Numbered from the stretch's first letter, positions 1 to 5,202 are shown. The stretch is DNA of 6,308 nt from an uncultured Thermoleophilia bacterium (GCA_903921965.1 CAIXSE010000450.1:1-6308); one strand, 5' to 3'. The notes: generated by a model from the letters alone, not told the origin. Made by a program: numbers and translations.

Positions 1-272
1 ATCTTCTGGCAACCCTGCCTGGCGATGAGCAGCTGGTCGGGGTCGTCCAGGAGGTCCTTCATGTCGTCGGCGACCTGCCGGCACGTGTCCTTGTTGTGGC
101 CGTAGCCGTCGACGTACCCCTGGAAGGCGGTGTCGAGCATCTTGAGCCTGGCCTTGTACTCGGAGCGGTACTTCGCCTTGACGCCGGCCCCGGCGACCCC
201 GGGGACGATCGCGAGGCACCCGGCGGCCAGCAGGACGACGACGATGGCGCGGCGCAGCGCGTGCGAGCTCAT
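1..272 (-). CDS. Putative exported small protein, N-terminal part (runs off the left edge)
   Basis: An open minus-strand frame runs from an ATG at 270-272 to the window edge: 90 codons without a stop, so the C-terminus is missing. The start follows a purine-rich stretch (GAGGGAGGGGGAG) ending 2 nt before the ATG. The N-terminus looks like a Sec signal peptide: basic n-region MSSHALRR, hydrophobic core AIVVVLLAAGCLAIVPGV (9-26), and small residues AGAG (27-30) suitable for signal peptidase I. A Cys at 19 after LAAG is only a weak lipobox. The exported part is charged and Lys/Asp/Tyr-rich, with two further cysteines (64 and 88) that could form a disulfide. I do not recognise a family. It is divergent from the ATPase gene to its right. 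The call rests on the signal peptide, the ribosome-binding site and the absence of stops. Confidence 0.72.
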   Translation of the reverse strand, partial: MSSHALRRAIVVVLLAAGCLAIVPGVAGAGVKAKYRSEYKARLKMLDTAFQGYVDGYGHNKDTCRQVADDMKDLLDDPDQLLIARQGCQK

Positions 273-403
273 GGCTCCCCCTCCCTCGCTTCCCCTCAGG
301 GCCGAGTGTGGGCGCGCGCGGGCGGGGGGTCAAGGTCGTGCGCCGGCCGCGCGGCGCCCGAGCCTCGGGCGGCCCGGTGGAGAACGCGGACGCCGGCCGC
401 TCC

Positions 404-431
404 TTGACGGGCGCGAGACCATGAGTAGAAT
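404..431 (+). promoter_or_regulatory. sigma70-type promoter of the DUF4143 ATPase gene
   Basis: TTGACG (404-409), a 16-bp spacer and TAGAAT (426-431) match the -35 and -10 consensus well. They start an unusually AT-rich patch (about 421-458) in otherwise very GC-rich DNA. Transcription would begin near 438, giving a leader of roughly 30 nt before the ATG at 469. No convincing Shine-Dalgarno precedes that ATG. Confidence 0.7.
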
Positions 432-448
432 AACTCAGCATCCTGAGT
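422..448. promoter_or_regulatory. Operator-like half-sites TGAGT / ACTCA / TGAGT at 11-bp spacing
   Basis: The 5-mer TGAGT occurs at 422-426, its reverse complement ACTCA at 433-437, and TGAGT again at 444-448. The step is exactly 11 bp each time, about one helical turn. The first site abuts the -10 hexamer, the second is near the predicted transcription start, and the third lies in the early leader. The second and third sites form a longer inverted repeat (ACTCAG, CATC, CTGAGT; ACTCAG starts at 433). Placement over a promoter suggests binding by a dimeric repressor, possibly autoregulation, but no regulator is visible here. Confidence 0.5.
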
Positions 449-468
449 AAATTGTAAACCACCTGCAC

Positions 469-1647
469 ATGGCCATGTTCGAACGATCCATCGTCCCCAC
501 CCTGGTTGCACGGCTCAGCGCCGAGCGTCGCTTCGTGCAGGCGCTGCTGGGGCCTCGCCAGGTGGGCAAGACCACGGCCGTGCTCCAGGCTCGAGTGAAG
601 CTGGAGAGCCTCGGCATCCCCGTCGTCCTGGCCTCCGGCGACGAGCCGTTGCTGCCCGGCCCGGCGTGGATCGACGAGCAGTGGGAGCGAGCGCGCACGA
701 CGGCGTCCGGCGGCCCCATCGTCCTGGCGCTCGACGAGGTCCACCGGGTCCCCGCCTGGGCAGAGCGCATCAAGGCGAACTGGGACCGGGACACGCGGGA
801 GGGCCTGGACGTGCGCCTCGTGGTCCTCGGTTCGTCACCGCTTCTCGTGGGACGCCGCCTCGGCGAGTCGCTCGCAGGGCGGTTCGAGGTCATCCCGGCC
901 ACACACTGGCAGTGGGCCGAGTGCCGCGACGCCTTCGGGTGGGACGTGGACACCTTCGTCTTCTTCGGCGGCTACCCCGGCGCCGCGCCCCTGATCGATG
1001 ACTTCGCCCGCTGGCGCCGTTACGTGCTGGACGCGCTGGTCGAGACGACGGTGACGCGCGACGTCCTCTCGCTGGGCCGCATCGACAAGCCGGCGCTCCT
1101 GCGGCAACTCCTCTACCTGACCTGTGATCTCTCCGGGCGCGTCGTCGCGTACACGAAGCTGCTCGGCCAGTTGCACGATGCGGGCAACACGACGACCCTC
1201 GCGCGCTACCTCCACCTGCTGGAGGAGGTGTGGCTGGCCTGCGGCCTGCCGAAGCACTCGGGGTCCCTCGTGCGCAAGCGCTCCTCCAGCCCCAAACTGC
1301 TGGTGCTCGACACGGCGCTGATGAGCGCGGTGAGAGGAATCACCCCGGCAGAGGCCAGGGACGACCCGGACTACTGGGGCAGGCTCGTGGAGACGGCCGT
1401 CGGTGCACACCTGATGGCCCAGGCGCAGGAGGTACCCCAGCGGGTGATGTACTGGCGGGAGCGCGACCTCGAGGTGGACTACGTCGTCGAGGACGCGCGG
1501 AAGCTCACGGCGATCGAGGTCAAGAGCGGCCGTGAGCGCGAGGGATCGCGGCGCGGCCTCGACGCCTTCGTGACACGCCGGCCCGGCGCCGAGGTCAGGA
1601 TCGTTGGCTCCGGGGGCACTCCGCTGGAGCAGTTCCTGGCGGAGTAG
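469..1647 (+). CDS. AAA+ ATPase, AAA_14 / DUF4143 family
   Basis: A 392-residue protein with the architecture of AAA_14 + DUF4143 ATPases. The Walker A motif GPRQVGKTT is at 28-36. Walker B is IVLALDEVHR at 84-93, with acidic pair D89-E90. A sensor-like strand VVLGSSPLL at 118-126 is followed by GESLAGR (132-138), with R138 a possible arginine finger. The C-terminal domain has a PD-(D/E)xK-like pattern: D337 (in EVDYVV) and E350-V-K352 (in AIEVKSG). The length is typical for the family. Members are common in bacteria and archaea, and their cellular role is poorly defined. Translation probably starts at ATG 469 because an in-frame stop lies at 448-450; ATG 475 is an alternative. No Shine-Dalgarno is evident. 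It stands alone, driven by the promoter at 404-431, and converges on the DUF1810 gene. No sign of decay is seen. Confidence 0.93.
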   Translation: MAMFERSIVPTLVARLSAERRFVQALLGPRQVGKTTAVLQARVKLESLGIPVVLASGDEPLLPGPAWIDEQWERARTTASGGPIVLALDEVHRVPAWAERIKANWDRDTREGLDVRLVVLGSSPLLVGRRLGESLAGRFEVIPATHWQWAECRDAFGWDVDTFVFFGGYPGAAPLIDDFARWRRYVLDALVETTVTRDVLSLGRIDKPALLRQLLYLTCDLSGRVVAYTKLLGQLHDAGNTTTLARYLHLLEEVWLACGLPKHSGSLVRKRSSSPKLLVLDTALMSAVRGITPAEARDDPDYWGRLVETAVGAHLMAQAQEVPQRVMYWRERDLEVDYVVEDARKLTAIEVKSGREREGSRRGLDAFVTRRPGAEVRIVGSGGTPLEQFLAE

Positions 1648-1654
1648 GCGGGAG

Positions 1655-1683
1655 CGGGTCGCGTGGCGCTCGCGCTCGACCCG
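1655..1683. terminator. Possible hairpin between convergent genes
   Basis: CGGGTCG (1655-1661) and CGACCCG (1677-1683) form a perfect 7-bp stem just after the ATPase stop and before the DUF1810 stop on the other strand. The 15-nt loop is itself GC-rich, and no T-run follows on either strand. It could be a weak bidirectional terminator or chance in GC-rich DNA. Confidence 0.25.
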
Positions 1684-1708
1684 GCACCGGAGCCCGGCGT
1701 GGCGGGGA

Positions 1709-2158
1709 TCAGACCTCGCCGCGCTCCCGCAGCAGGTCGAGCGTGAGCTGGTCCGGCTCGCCGTCGAAGAACACGTCCAGCGCCTCCGCGAACACGGGTA
1801 CCTCAGGCGCGGCGACGGAGAACAGCGTGAGGCACGAGCGGAACTTCACGGCGTCGAGGCCGCCGAGGATGTCCCGCGCCGGCGTGCCCCGGTGCGCGAG
1901 GATCGCCGCGACGCAGTCCACGAGGCGGGGCCCGAGGACCGGGTCGTCCGCGTAGGCCCGGGCCTCGGCGAGGCCGGCGATGCCGTAGTGGTCCGCCGTC
2001 CAGCTCCGGCCCAGCCCGCGGAGCTGGGGGAGGACGTACCAGATCCAGTGGCCGCGTTTGCGGCCCTGCTTCAGCTCGGCCAGCGCCTTGCCGTATGTGC
2101 CGTGGTCTTCCTGCGCCTCGACGAAGCGGCGCAGGCTGGAGTCGTCTCGTGACGTCAT
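1709..2158 (-). CDS. DUF1810 family protein
   Basis: A 149-residue protein whose sequence matches the DUF1810 family along its whole length. It has an N-terminal RFVEAQEDHGTYGKAL (11-26), the hallmark GHWIWYVLPQLRGLG (36-50), HYGIAGLAEARAYA (57-70), DPVLGPRL (72-79) and KFRSCLTLFS (105-114). The family is small, cytosolic and of unknown biochemical function. The frame stays open further upstream, but the start is placed at ATG 2156-2158 because the family similarity begins there and GAGGAG (2164-2169) sits 5 nt ahead. That ATG overlaps the TGA of the upstream DUF2075 remnant as ATGA, so translation is probably coupled. It is the last gene of the minus-strand group that starts with the toxin-antitoxin pair. 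It looks intact. Confidence 0.9.
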   Translation of the reverse strand: MTSRDDSSLRRFVEAQEDHGTYGKALAELKQGRKRGHWIWYVLPQLRGLGRSWTADHYGIAGLAEARAYADDPVLGPRLVDCVAAILAHRGTPARDILGGLDAVKFRSCLTLFSVAAPEVPVFAEALDVFFDGEPDQLTLDLLRERGEV

Positions 2159-2553
2159 CGCAGCTCCTCGTGCTCCTGGGCGCCGGCGACGCGGCCCTGC
2201 GGCGGCGCGCGGCGCGCTCGGCCGCCGCAAGCGTAGCTCCAGAGTGACGATCCGCCCAGTGCGATGACCCCGTGCCCCTGCAGCCAGGCGGCCGTCGCGT
2301 CCAGGCGCGAGTCGGGCGGCACGAAGATCACCGCCGCGTCGCGCCCGCGCGTGAGCAGCACGCGGCAGACGTTCACGCGCAGGCGGTGCGGGCCCTCGAC
2401 GCGCGAACCGTCGGCATGGCGTTCGGCGTGCTCGTTGGTCCGGTGGTCGCCGGCCCCCAGGCCGGCCCCGTTCCGGACGGACTCGTTCCCCCAGGCGAGC
2501 AGCACGGCTTCGGCCTGCGCGCTTGCATCGCGCGCCGGTCGTTGGGACCGCAC
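2155..2553 (-). pseudogene. DUF2075 (Schlafen-like helicase) C-terminal remnant, copy A
   Basis: An open frame of 132 codons from a GTG at 2551-2553; the frame is open to about 2574. Its middle part reproduces the C-terminus of DUF2075 proteins: AVLLAWG, then CRVLLTRGRDAAVIFVPPDS and LDATAAWLQGHGV. Full-length DUF2075 proteins are several hundred residues long with helicase motifs, all absent here. Compared with copies C and D in this window it shows decay-like changes. The usual QGLELDAVLLAWG is shortened to QAEAVLLAWG. DHWTNEYAKRHA of copy D reads DHRTNEHAERHA, and NAYRVLL reads NVCRVLL. The last 30 or so residues after VIALG are unlike the other copies. The stop overlaps the DUF1810 start codon as ATGA, so the remnant may persist as a translational lead-in. 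Probably non-functional as a helicase. Confidence 0.75.
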
Positions 2554-2582
2554 TGCCGCCAGCGAGGTGCCGCTTCACCGAG

Positions 2583-2843
2583 TCACCGATACGCATCTTT
2601 GCGATGGCGCACGTGCAGTACTGTGACGCGGCGCGCGGCGTCGTCGACCTGGTAGATCACGCGATAGACTCCGAGACGAAGCCGGTAGGTGCGCTCGGCG
2701 CCGACGATCTGGCGGACGCCTGCGGGGCGAGGGGCAACGCGGAGCTCCGCGATGCGGTCCAGCAGCCGGCTGCGGACCCTGACGGGAAGACGCCCCAGGT
2801 CCTTCTCGACTGACGGCTTGAAGTGGAGGCTATGCGGCTCCAC
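2583..2843 (-). CDS. RelE/ParE-family toxin
   Basis: An 86-residue basic protein with the RelE/ParE fold signature: N-terminal LHFKPSVEKDLGRLP (7-21), helix RVRSRLLDRIAEL, strand TYRLRLGVYRVIYQV (52-66) and C-terminal VTVLHVRHRKDAYR (73-86). The terminal His/Arg/Tyr set resembles the catalytic or substrate-binding residues of RelE-type ribosome-dependent mRNA interferases. The ParE gyrase-poison branch shares the fold and cannot be excluded. The GTG start at 2841-2843 overlaps the end of the antitoxin gene by 14 bp, the usual arrangement for coupled toxin-antitoxin genes. No strong Shine-Dalgarno is seen, which fits coupling. The downstream DUF2075 remnant begins almost at once, so the toxin may be co-transcribed with the DUF1810 gene. 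Confidence 0.88.
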   Translation of the reverse strand: MEPHSLHFKPSVEKDLGRLPVRVRSRLLDRIAELRVAPRPAGVRQIVGAERTYRLRLGVYRVIYQVDDAARRVTVLHVRHRKDAYR

Positions 2844-3021
2844 CGCCGGCGAGCCGGCGCTTCAACTCCGACTCATCGACGGACTTCTCGTCGCGCCGCT
2901 CCGCGACGACGGCGAGGTCGTGGAGGTCTTCGAGCAGCTGTTCGTACTCGGCAATGGGGAGGACGACGGCGGTCCGTCTGCCCTCGGCGTCTGTCTGGTA
3001 CTGGGTGCGGCGGGGATCCAT
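2830..3021 (-). CDS. Phd/YefM/RelB-type antitoxin
   Basis: A 63-residue protein, MDPRRTQYQTDAEGRRTAVV, then LPIAEYEQLLEDLHDLAVVA, then an acidic/basic tail ending KRRLAGGGAA. The RTAVVLPIAEYEQLLEDL core is characteristic of prevent-host-death-type antitoxins, which bind operator DNA with their N-terminus and the toxin with their C-terminus. I chose ATG 3019-3021 because family similarity begins there and AAGGAGG (3031-3037) lies 9 nt upstream. An in-frame ATG at 3085-3087, preceded by GGAGG, would add 22 residues unlike the family. The gene overlaps the toxin start by 14 bp, antitoxin first. Autoregulation is expected from the family but not shown by the sequence. Confidence 0.87.
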   Translation of the reverse strand: MDPRRTQYQTDAEGRRTAVVLPIAEYEQLLEDLHDLAVVAERRDEKSVDESELKRRLAGGGAA

Positions 3022-3043
3022 CTGCGACAGCCTCCTTGCGGCC

Positions 3044-3049
3044 AGTGTA
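3044..3049 (-). promoter_or_regulatory. Candidate -10 box of the toxin-antitoxin operon
   Basis: On the minus strand TACACT lies 22 nt upstream of the antitoxin ATG, with AAGGAGG between them. The -35 region at 17-bp spacing (CGGGCG) is a poor match, so this is a weak or activator- or repressor-modulated promoter at best. Confidence 0.4.
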
Positions 3050-3093
3050 GCACCGCCCGGATGCGCCGCCCGATCGTGCGCGCTCATCGCTTC

Positions 3094-3159
3094 TCACCTC
3101 CGGTATGGAGTGTCTTCGACGCTCCGCGCCACGGCGAGGATGACGATCACGGTGGCAGG
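3094..3159 (-). pseudogene. Possible C-terminal remnant of a second ParE/RelE-like toxin
   Basis: Between an in-frame TAG (3160-3162) and a TGA (3094-3096) the minus strand encodes 21 residues, PATVIVILAVARSVEDTPYR plus R. These resemble the last strand and tail of ParE-type toxins (VIVLAVAH...PxYWR). No start codon or remainder of the gene is readable upstream in any frame, so this would be a broken fragment. It lies directly upstream of the intact pair, with GGAGG at its very end followed by the ATG at 3087. The match is short and could be chance. The rest of 3022-3262 holds no gene I can support. Confidence 0.3.
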
Positions 3160-3262
3160 CTACCGATGCACCATGCTCTCGGTGGACGTTCGCGCTGCTG
3201 GAGATCATGGACGCTCGGATAAAGAGAGGGCGGTCGTACCTGTTGCGCCCGTCGAGGCGCAA

Positions 3263-3394
3263 TCAGCCCAGCACCTTCACCCCGCGCCCCTGCAGCCATG
3301 CGGCCGTGGCGTCCAGGCGCGAGTCGGGCGGGACGAAGGTCACCGCCCCGTCGCGCCCGCGCGCGAGCAGCACGCGGCAGGCGCTCACGCGAAG
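3263..3394 (-). pseudogene. DUF2075 C-terminal remnant, copy B
   Basis: Reading the minus strand to TGA 3263-3265 gives about 43 residues: LRVSACRVLLARGRDGAVTF, then VPPDSRLDATAAWLQGRG, then VKVLG and stop. This is the extreme C-terminus of a DUF2075 protein and shows where the parental gene probably ended (...GVKVLG stop). Similarity to copies A, C and D stops abruptly near 3394; the upstream sequence is the unrelated linker. Changes at conserved places (NAY to SAC, LTRG to LARG, AAVIF to GAVTF) point to decay. There is no start codon in a sensible place. Confidence 0.72.
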
Positions 3395-3529
3395 ACGGCC
3401 TCCAGGATCTTGTCGCGTGACGAGGCGACGAGGCCGTGGCTGGTGTCGAAAGCCTCTCCGTAACGCCCGGGCCCGACATGCCGCAAGGTGACGATGCCTG
3501 CGGGTCCTAGACCCTCAGCTGCCTGCGGG
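3395..3529. other. Linker between DUF2075 fragment B and the DUF3800 part
   Basis: A minus-strand frame here reads GIVTLRHVGPGRYGEAFDTS, then HGLVASSRDKILEAVFA and a TGA created near the junction with copy B. I do not recognise it. Its first part, about 10-15 nt around the GCAGGCATCGT segment, also occurs in the linker between copy D and the second DUF3800 part (6011-6100). The linker therefore belongs to the duplicated unit. It may be the end of another truncated gene or a non-coding 3' region. Confidence 0.35.
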
Positions 3530-3536
3530 CTACACT
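3508..3536 (+). promoter_or_regulatory. Weak copy of a duplicated plus-strand promoter-like pair at the DUF3800 3' end
   Basis: TAGACC (3508-3513), 17 bp, then TACACT (3531-3536). The same spacing and -10 occur at 6079-6107, where the -35 is the better TTGACC. The -10 overlaps the DUF3800 stop codon on the other strand. Transcription would run antisense into DUF3800 and towards the NYN module. In this copy the -35 match is weak. Confidence 0.3.
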
Positions 3537-4021
3537 CGTGGCGGTCGGGTATTGCGTAGCGGTCCCCGGCCTTTCCTTTTTGGGAGGATGACGAGACCGG
3601 CGCCCGACCAGGAGCCGTCGGGACCACGTCGCAGCTTGGCGAGAACCGCCTCGAGGTCCGGCCTGGGTGGCTTGCCCGCCACGAGGCGCCCCAGCGGCGC
3701 TGCGATCAGGTCGGCGAGTTCAAGTCCGGCGCGACCCTCGCTCTTGCGAGCGAAGTCGAGCCCGCTGACACGGCGCGAGATCGTTCCGGGTCGAACGTGC
3801 CGGGTGCCGTTCAGGCGCAGGAGATCCCAGGCGATGACGAGCTCACGGTCCAGTCGCCGACTTCGGCTCTCCGCGACGATGTGCCCAGTCCCTCCAGATC
3901 CGCCCAGAGCGAAACAGAAGCGCTCGACCACTATGCCCAGACTCAGACTGTGAGGATCGATGGCCAGTTCGCCGTAGTCCGCGACGAGGGCCGACTTGTC
4001 GATGGCGAGGCGGGGTTGACG
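3530..4021 (-). pseudogene. DUF3800 protein, C-terminal part (N-terminus missing), copy 1
   Basis: An open minus-strand frame of 163 codons, from just after a TAA (4022-4024) to TAG 3530-3532. The only conventional start inside it is a GTG at 3931, deep in the domain. The content is DUF3800-like: LAIDKSALVADYGELAIDPH near the start, LGIVVERFCFAL, then AESRSRRLDREL, LNGTRHVRPG, the signature GLELADLIAAPLGR and a C-terminal GAGLVILPK. The family is predicted to have an RNase-H-like fold; its biological role is not established. The usual N-terminal half, with the conserved YxDESG-type motif, is absent. The frame is broken at 4022, 15 bp before the -35 box of the NYN1 module. I read it as a gene truncated by the junction with that module. 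A second copy of its C-terminus is at 6101. Confidence 0.8.
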
Positions 4022-4035
4022 TTACTGCCGGCGCC

Positions 4036-4063
4036 TTGACCCCGGGACGGCATTGGGAATAAT
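4036..4063 (+). promoter_or_regulatory. Promoter of the NYN1 module
   Basis: TTGACC (4036-4041), 16 bp, AATAAT (4058-4063). The NYN2 module has TTGACG-N16-CATAAT at the same relative place, while the spacers share little sequence. Conservation of the two boxes and of the spacing argues for a real sigma70-type promoter. The predicted start is near 4070, just ahead of the first hairpin. Confidence 0.75.
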
Positions 4064-4069
4064 GAAGTC

Positions 4070-4126
4070 GCTGTCCTCGCTCTTCGGTGCGAGGCGCGGA
4101 GCCGCCCTCGGGCGGCTCCTGCTTCG
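4070..4126 (+). ncRNA. Structured RNA leader / candidate small RNA of the NYN1 module
   Basis: Two adjacent hairpins. Hairpin 1 pairs CCTCGC (4075-4080) with GCGAGG (4089-4094) and is capped by an inner C(UUCG)G, a classic very stable tetraloop (4082-4087). After CGC (4095-4097), hairpin 2 pairs GGAGCCGCCC (4098-4107) with GGGCGGCTCC (4110-4119); in practice this is nine pairs closing a CTCG loop. TGCTTCG follows. The NYN2 module has the same two stems with the same CGC linker and with compensatory base changes in both, so pairing is conserved rather than sequence. The ATAATGAAGTC(R)CTG block before hairpin 1 is also shared. It may act as a 5' UTR controlling NYN1 or as a separate small RNA. 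I recall several RNA motifs described upstream of DUF3800 genes, but I cannot say whether this is one of them. Confidence 0.7.
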
Positions 4127-4138
4127 TACGGGCTCTTC

Positions 4139-4810
4139 GTGACCCGAGGAGTTGACATCGCCACCTCAGCCGGCCGGACCAGGGTCTACGTCGACGGCTT
4201 CAACTTCTACTACGCCGCATTCCGCAGGGGAGGCTTCGCGGCGTTCAAGTGGCTGGACATCGTCCGGTTCTGTGATGTCGCTCTGCCGCGCAGCGATGTC
4301 GAGCTGGTCCGCTTCTTCACGGCGAGGCTGCATCCCACCCACGGGAGGGTCGCGCAGGTCGCGCGACAGGATGCCTATCTCGCGGCGCTCGAGAGCCTCG
4401 ACAGGTTGACCATCCACTACGGGGAGTTCGTCGAGCGTACGCGGCGTCGGCGACTCGTCAACGCACCCGAGGGCGGCGCCGCCGAGGCCGAGGTGTGGAT
4501 AGCTGAGGAAAAGGGGTCAGATGTGAACCTGGCATCGCACCTCCTGCTCGACGCCTTCCGTTCCGACTTCGACGTCGCTGTGGTCGTGTCCAACGACACC
4601 GATCTGCTCGAGCCCGTCCGCATGGTACGTGAGGATCTCGGCAAGCCGGTCGGAGTGCTGCGGGTCGAAGGCGGCCAAAGGCGGTGTGTGTTCTCCGGAC
4701 GCGTCGACTTCATCAGGACCGTGCGGCGAGGACACTTCGCCGCCGCGCGGCTGCCCGATCAGCTGAGCGACTCGAGCGGCAGAGCTATCGTCAGGCCCTC
4801 TGAGTGGTGA
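4139..4810 (+). CDS. NYN-domain (LabA/DUF88-like, PIN fold) nuclease, NYN1
   Basis: A 223-residue protein, full-length for a single NYN domain plus tail. NYN proteins are PIN-like, metal-dependent RNases. The acidic positions are visible: D19 in VYVDGFNFYYA (16-26), E123/E124 and D128 in EEKGSDVNLASHLLLDAF, and D153 and D155 in VVVSNDTDLLEP (148-159). The segment VGVLRVEGGQ (171-180) and a C-terminal tail ending RPSEW follow. The GTG at 4139 has no Shine-Dalgarno. GAGGAG (4146-4151) instead points to ATC at 4157-4159, the codon that aligns with the GTG start of NYN2. Either the upstream GTG is used or the original start has mutated. The gene lies behind its own promoter and RNA leader, and its last 20 bp overlap the end of DUF2075 fragment C on the other strand. 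Confidence 0.88.
   Translation: MTRGVDIATSAGRTRVYVDGFNFYYAAFRRGGFAAFKWLDIVRFCDVALPRSDVELVRFFTARLHPTHGRVAQVARQDAYLAALESLDRLTIHYGEFVERTRRRRLVNAPEGGAAEAEVWIAEEKGSDVNLASHLLLDAFRSDFDVAVVVSNDTDLLEPVRMVREDLGKPVGVLRVEGGQRRCVFSGRVDFIRTVRRGHFAAARLPDQLSDSSGRAIVRPSEW
4146..4159 (+). promoter_or_regulatory. Shine-Dalgarno of NYN1 leading to an ATC codon
   Basis: GAGGAG (4146-4151), TTGAC (5 nt), then ATC (4157-4159). In the NYN2 module GGAGG (5276-5280), GTGAC (5 nt) and GTG (5286-5288) occupy the same positions. The first nine codons then align up to VYVDGFNFYYA. The ribosome-binding site is thus conserved but the start codon is not a standard one in NYN1. Confidence 0.6.
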
Positions 4811-5159
4811 GCTGCGGTAACCCCAGCACCTTCACCCCGTGCCCCTGCAGCCACGCGGCCGTGGCGTCGAGGCGCGAGTCCGGCGGCACGAAGATCACCG
4901 CCGCGTCGCGCCCGCGCGTGAGCAGCACGCGGTAGGCGTTGAAGCGCAGCTGGTGCGGGTCGCGGACGTGGGAGCCGCGCGCGTGCCGTCTGGCGTACGC
5001 GTCCGTCCAGCGCTCACCCGCACGCTCGTCGATGCGGACGAGGTCGAGGCCCCATGCCAATAGGACGGCGTCCAGCTCCAGGCCCTGCGCCTGGGACTCG
5101 GTGACGCACTGCTCGAGCTGGCGGCACGAGCGCCGGTCGCCCACGGCGTCAACGCAGGT
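4791..5159 (-). pseudogene. DUF2075 (Schlafen-like helicase) C-terminal remnant, copy C
   Basis: The longest of the four fragments. From a GTG at 5144 it reads 117 codons to TGA 4791-4793, and the frame extends in similar style to 5159 (CVDAVGDRRS). It contains ESQAQGLELDAVLLAWGLDL, typical of the last helicase-associated motif of DUF2075, then RWTDAYARRHARGSHVRDPH and NAYRVLLTRGRDAAVIFVPP, and ends GVKVLG followed by nine residues, LPQLTTQRA, read from NYN1-side DNA. Nearly all of the helicase is missing. Little decay is seen compared with copies A and B, so this truncation may be recent. The left junction (about 4820) abuts the NYN1 end, and the right junction (about 5156) lies 13 bp before the -35 box of the NYN2 module. 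Confidence 0.82.
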
Positions 5160-5168
5160 TCACATTGC

Positions 5169-5196
5169 TTGACGCCATAGGGCGTGCAGCCATAAT
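5169..5196 (+). promoter_or_regulatory. Promoter of the NYN2 module
   Basis: TTGACG (5169-5174), 16 bp, CATAAT (5191-5196), matching in layout the promoter of the NYN1 module. The predicted transcription start is about 5203, five nt before the first hairpin. The spacer contains a short inverted repeat, ACGCC (5172-5176) and GGCGT (5181-5185), which is not conserved in the other copy. Confidence 0.78.
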
Positions 5197-5202
5197 GAAG
5201 TC

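Noticed and set aside
198..218. Lipoprotein signal in the exported protein
   Set aside because: LAAGC at residues 15-19 is a poor lipobox (Ala at -3), and a hydrophobic stretch continues beyond the Cys to an AGAG signal peptidase I-like site.
96..450. Plus-strand frames at the left end
   Set aside because: They are antisense to the exported protein and continue through non-coding DNA, with composition typical of shadow frames in GC-rich sequence.
1709..2596. A single 295-residue minus-strand protein covering DUF1810 and upstream
   Set aside because: Only the part from ATG 2158 matches DUF1810. The upstream extension is the wrong frame of DUF2075 fragment A and has the Arg/Ala-rich look of shadow translation.
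3019..3087. Antitoxin start at ATG 3087
   Set aside because: The extra 22 residues are unlike the family, and a better-placed AAGGAGG precedes ATG 3021. The earlier GGAGG is kept only as a possible trace of a previous gene.
4098..4119. Hairpin 2 as a simple terminator of the upstream gene
   Set aside because: The genes to the left (DUF3800' and DUF2075') are on the opposite strand, so a plus-strand terminator for them makes no sense. A near-consensus promoter lies directly upstream, so it belongs to a new transcript.
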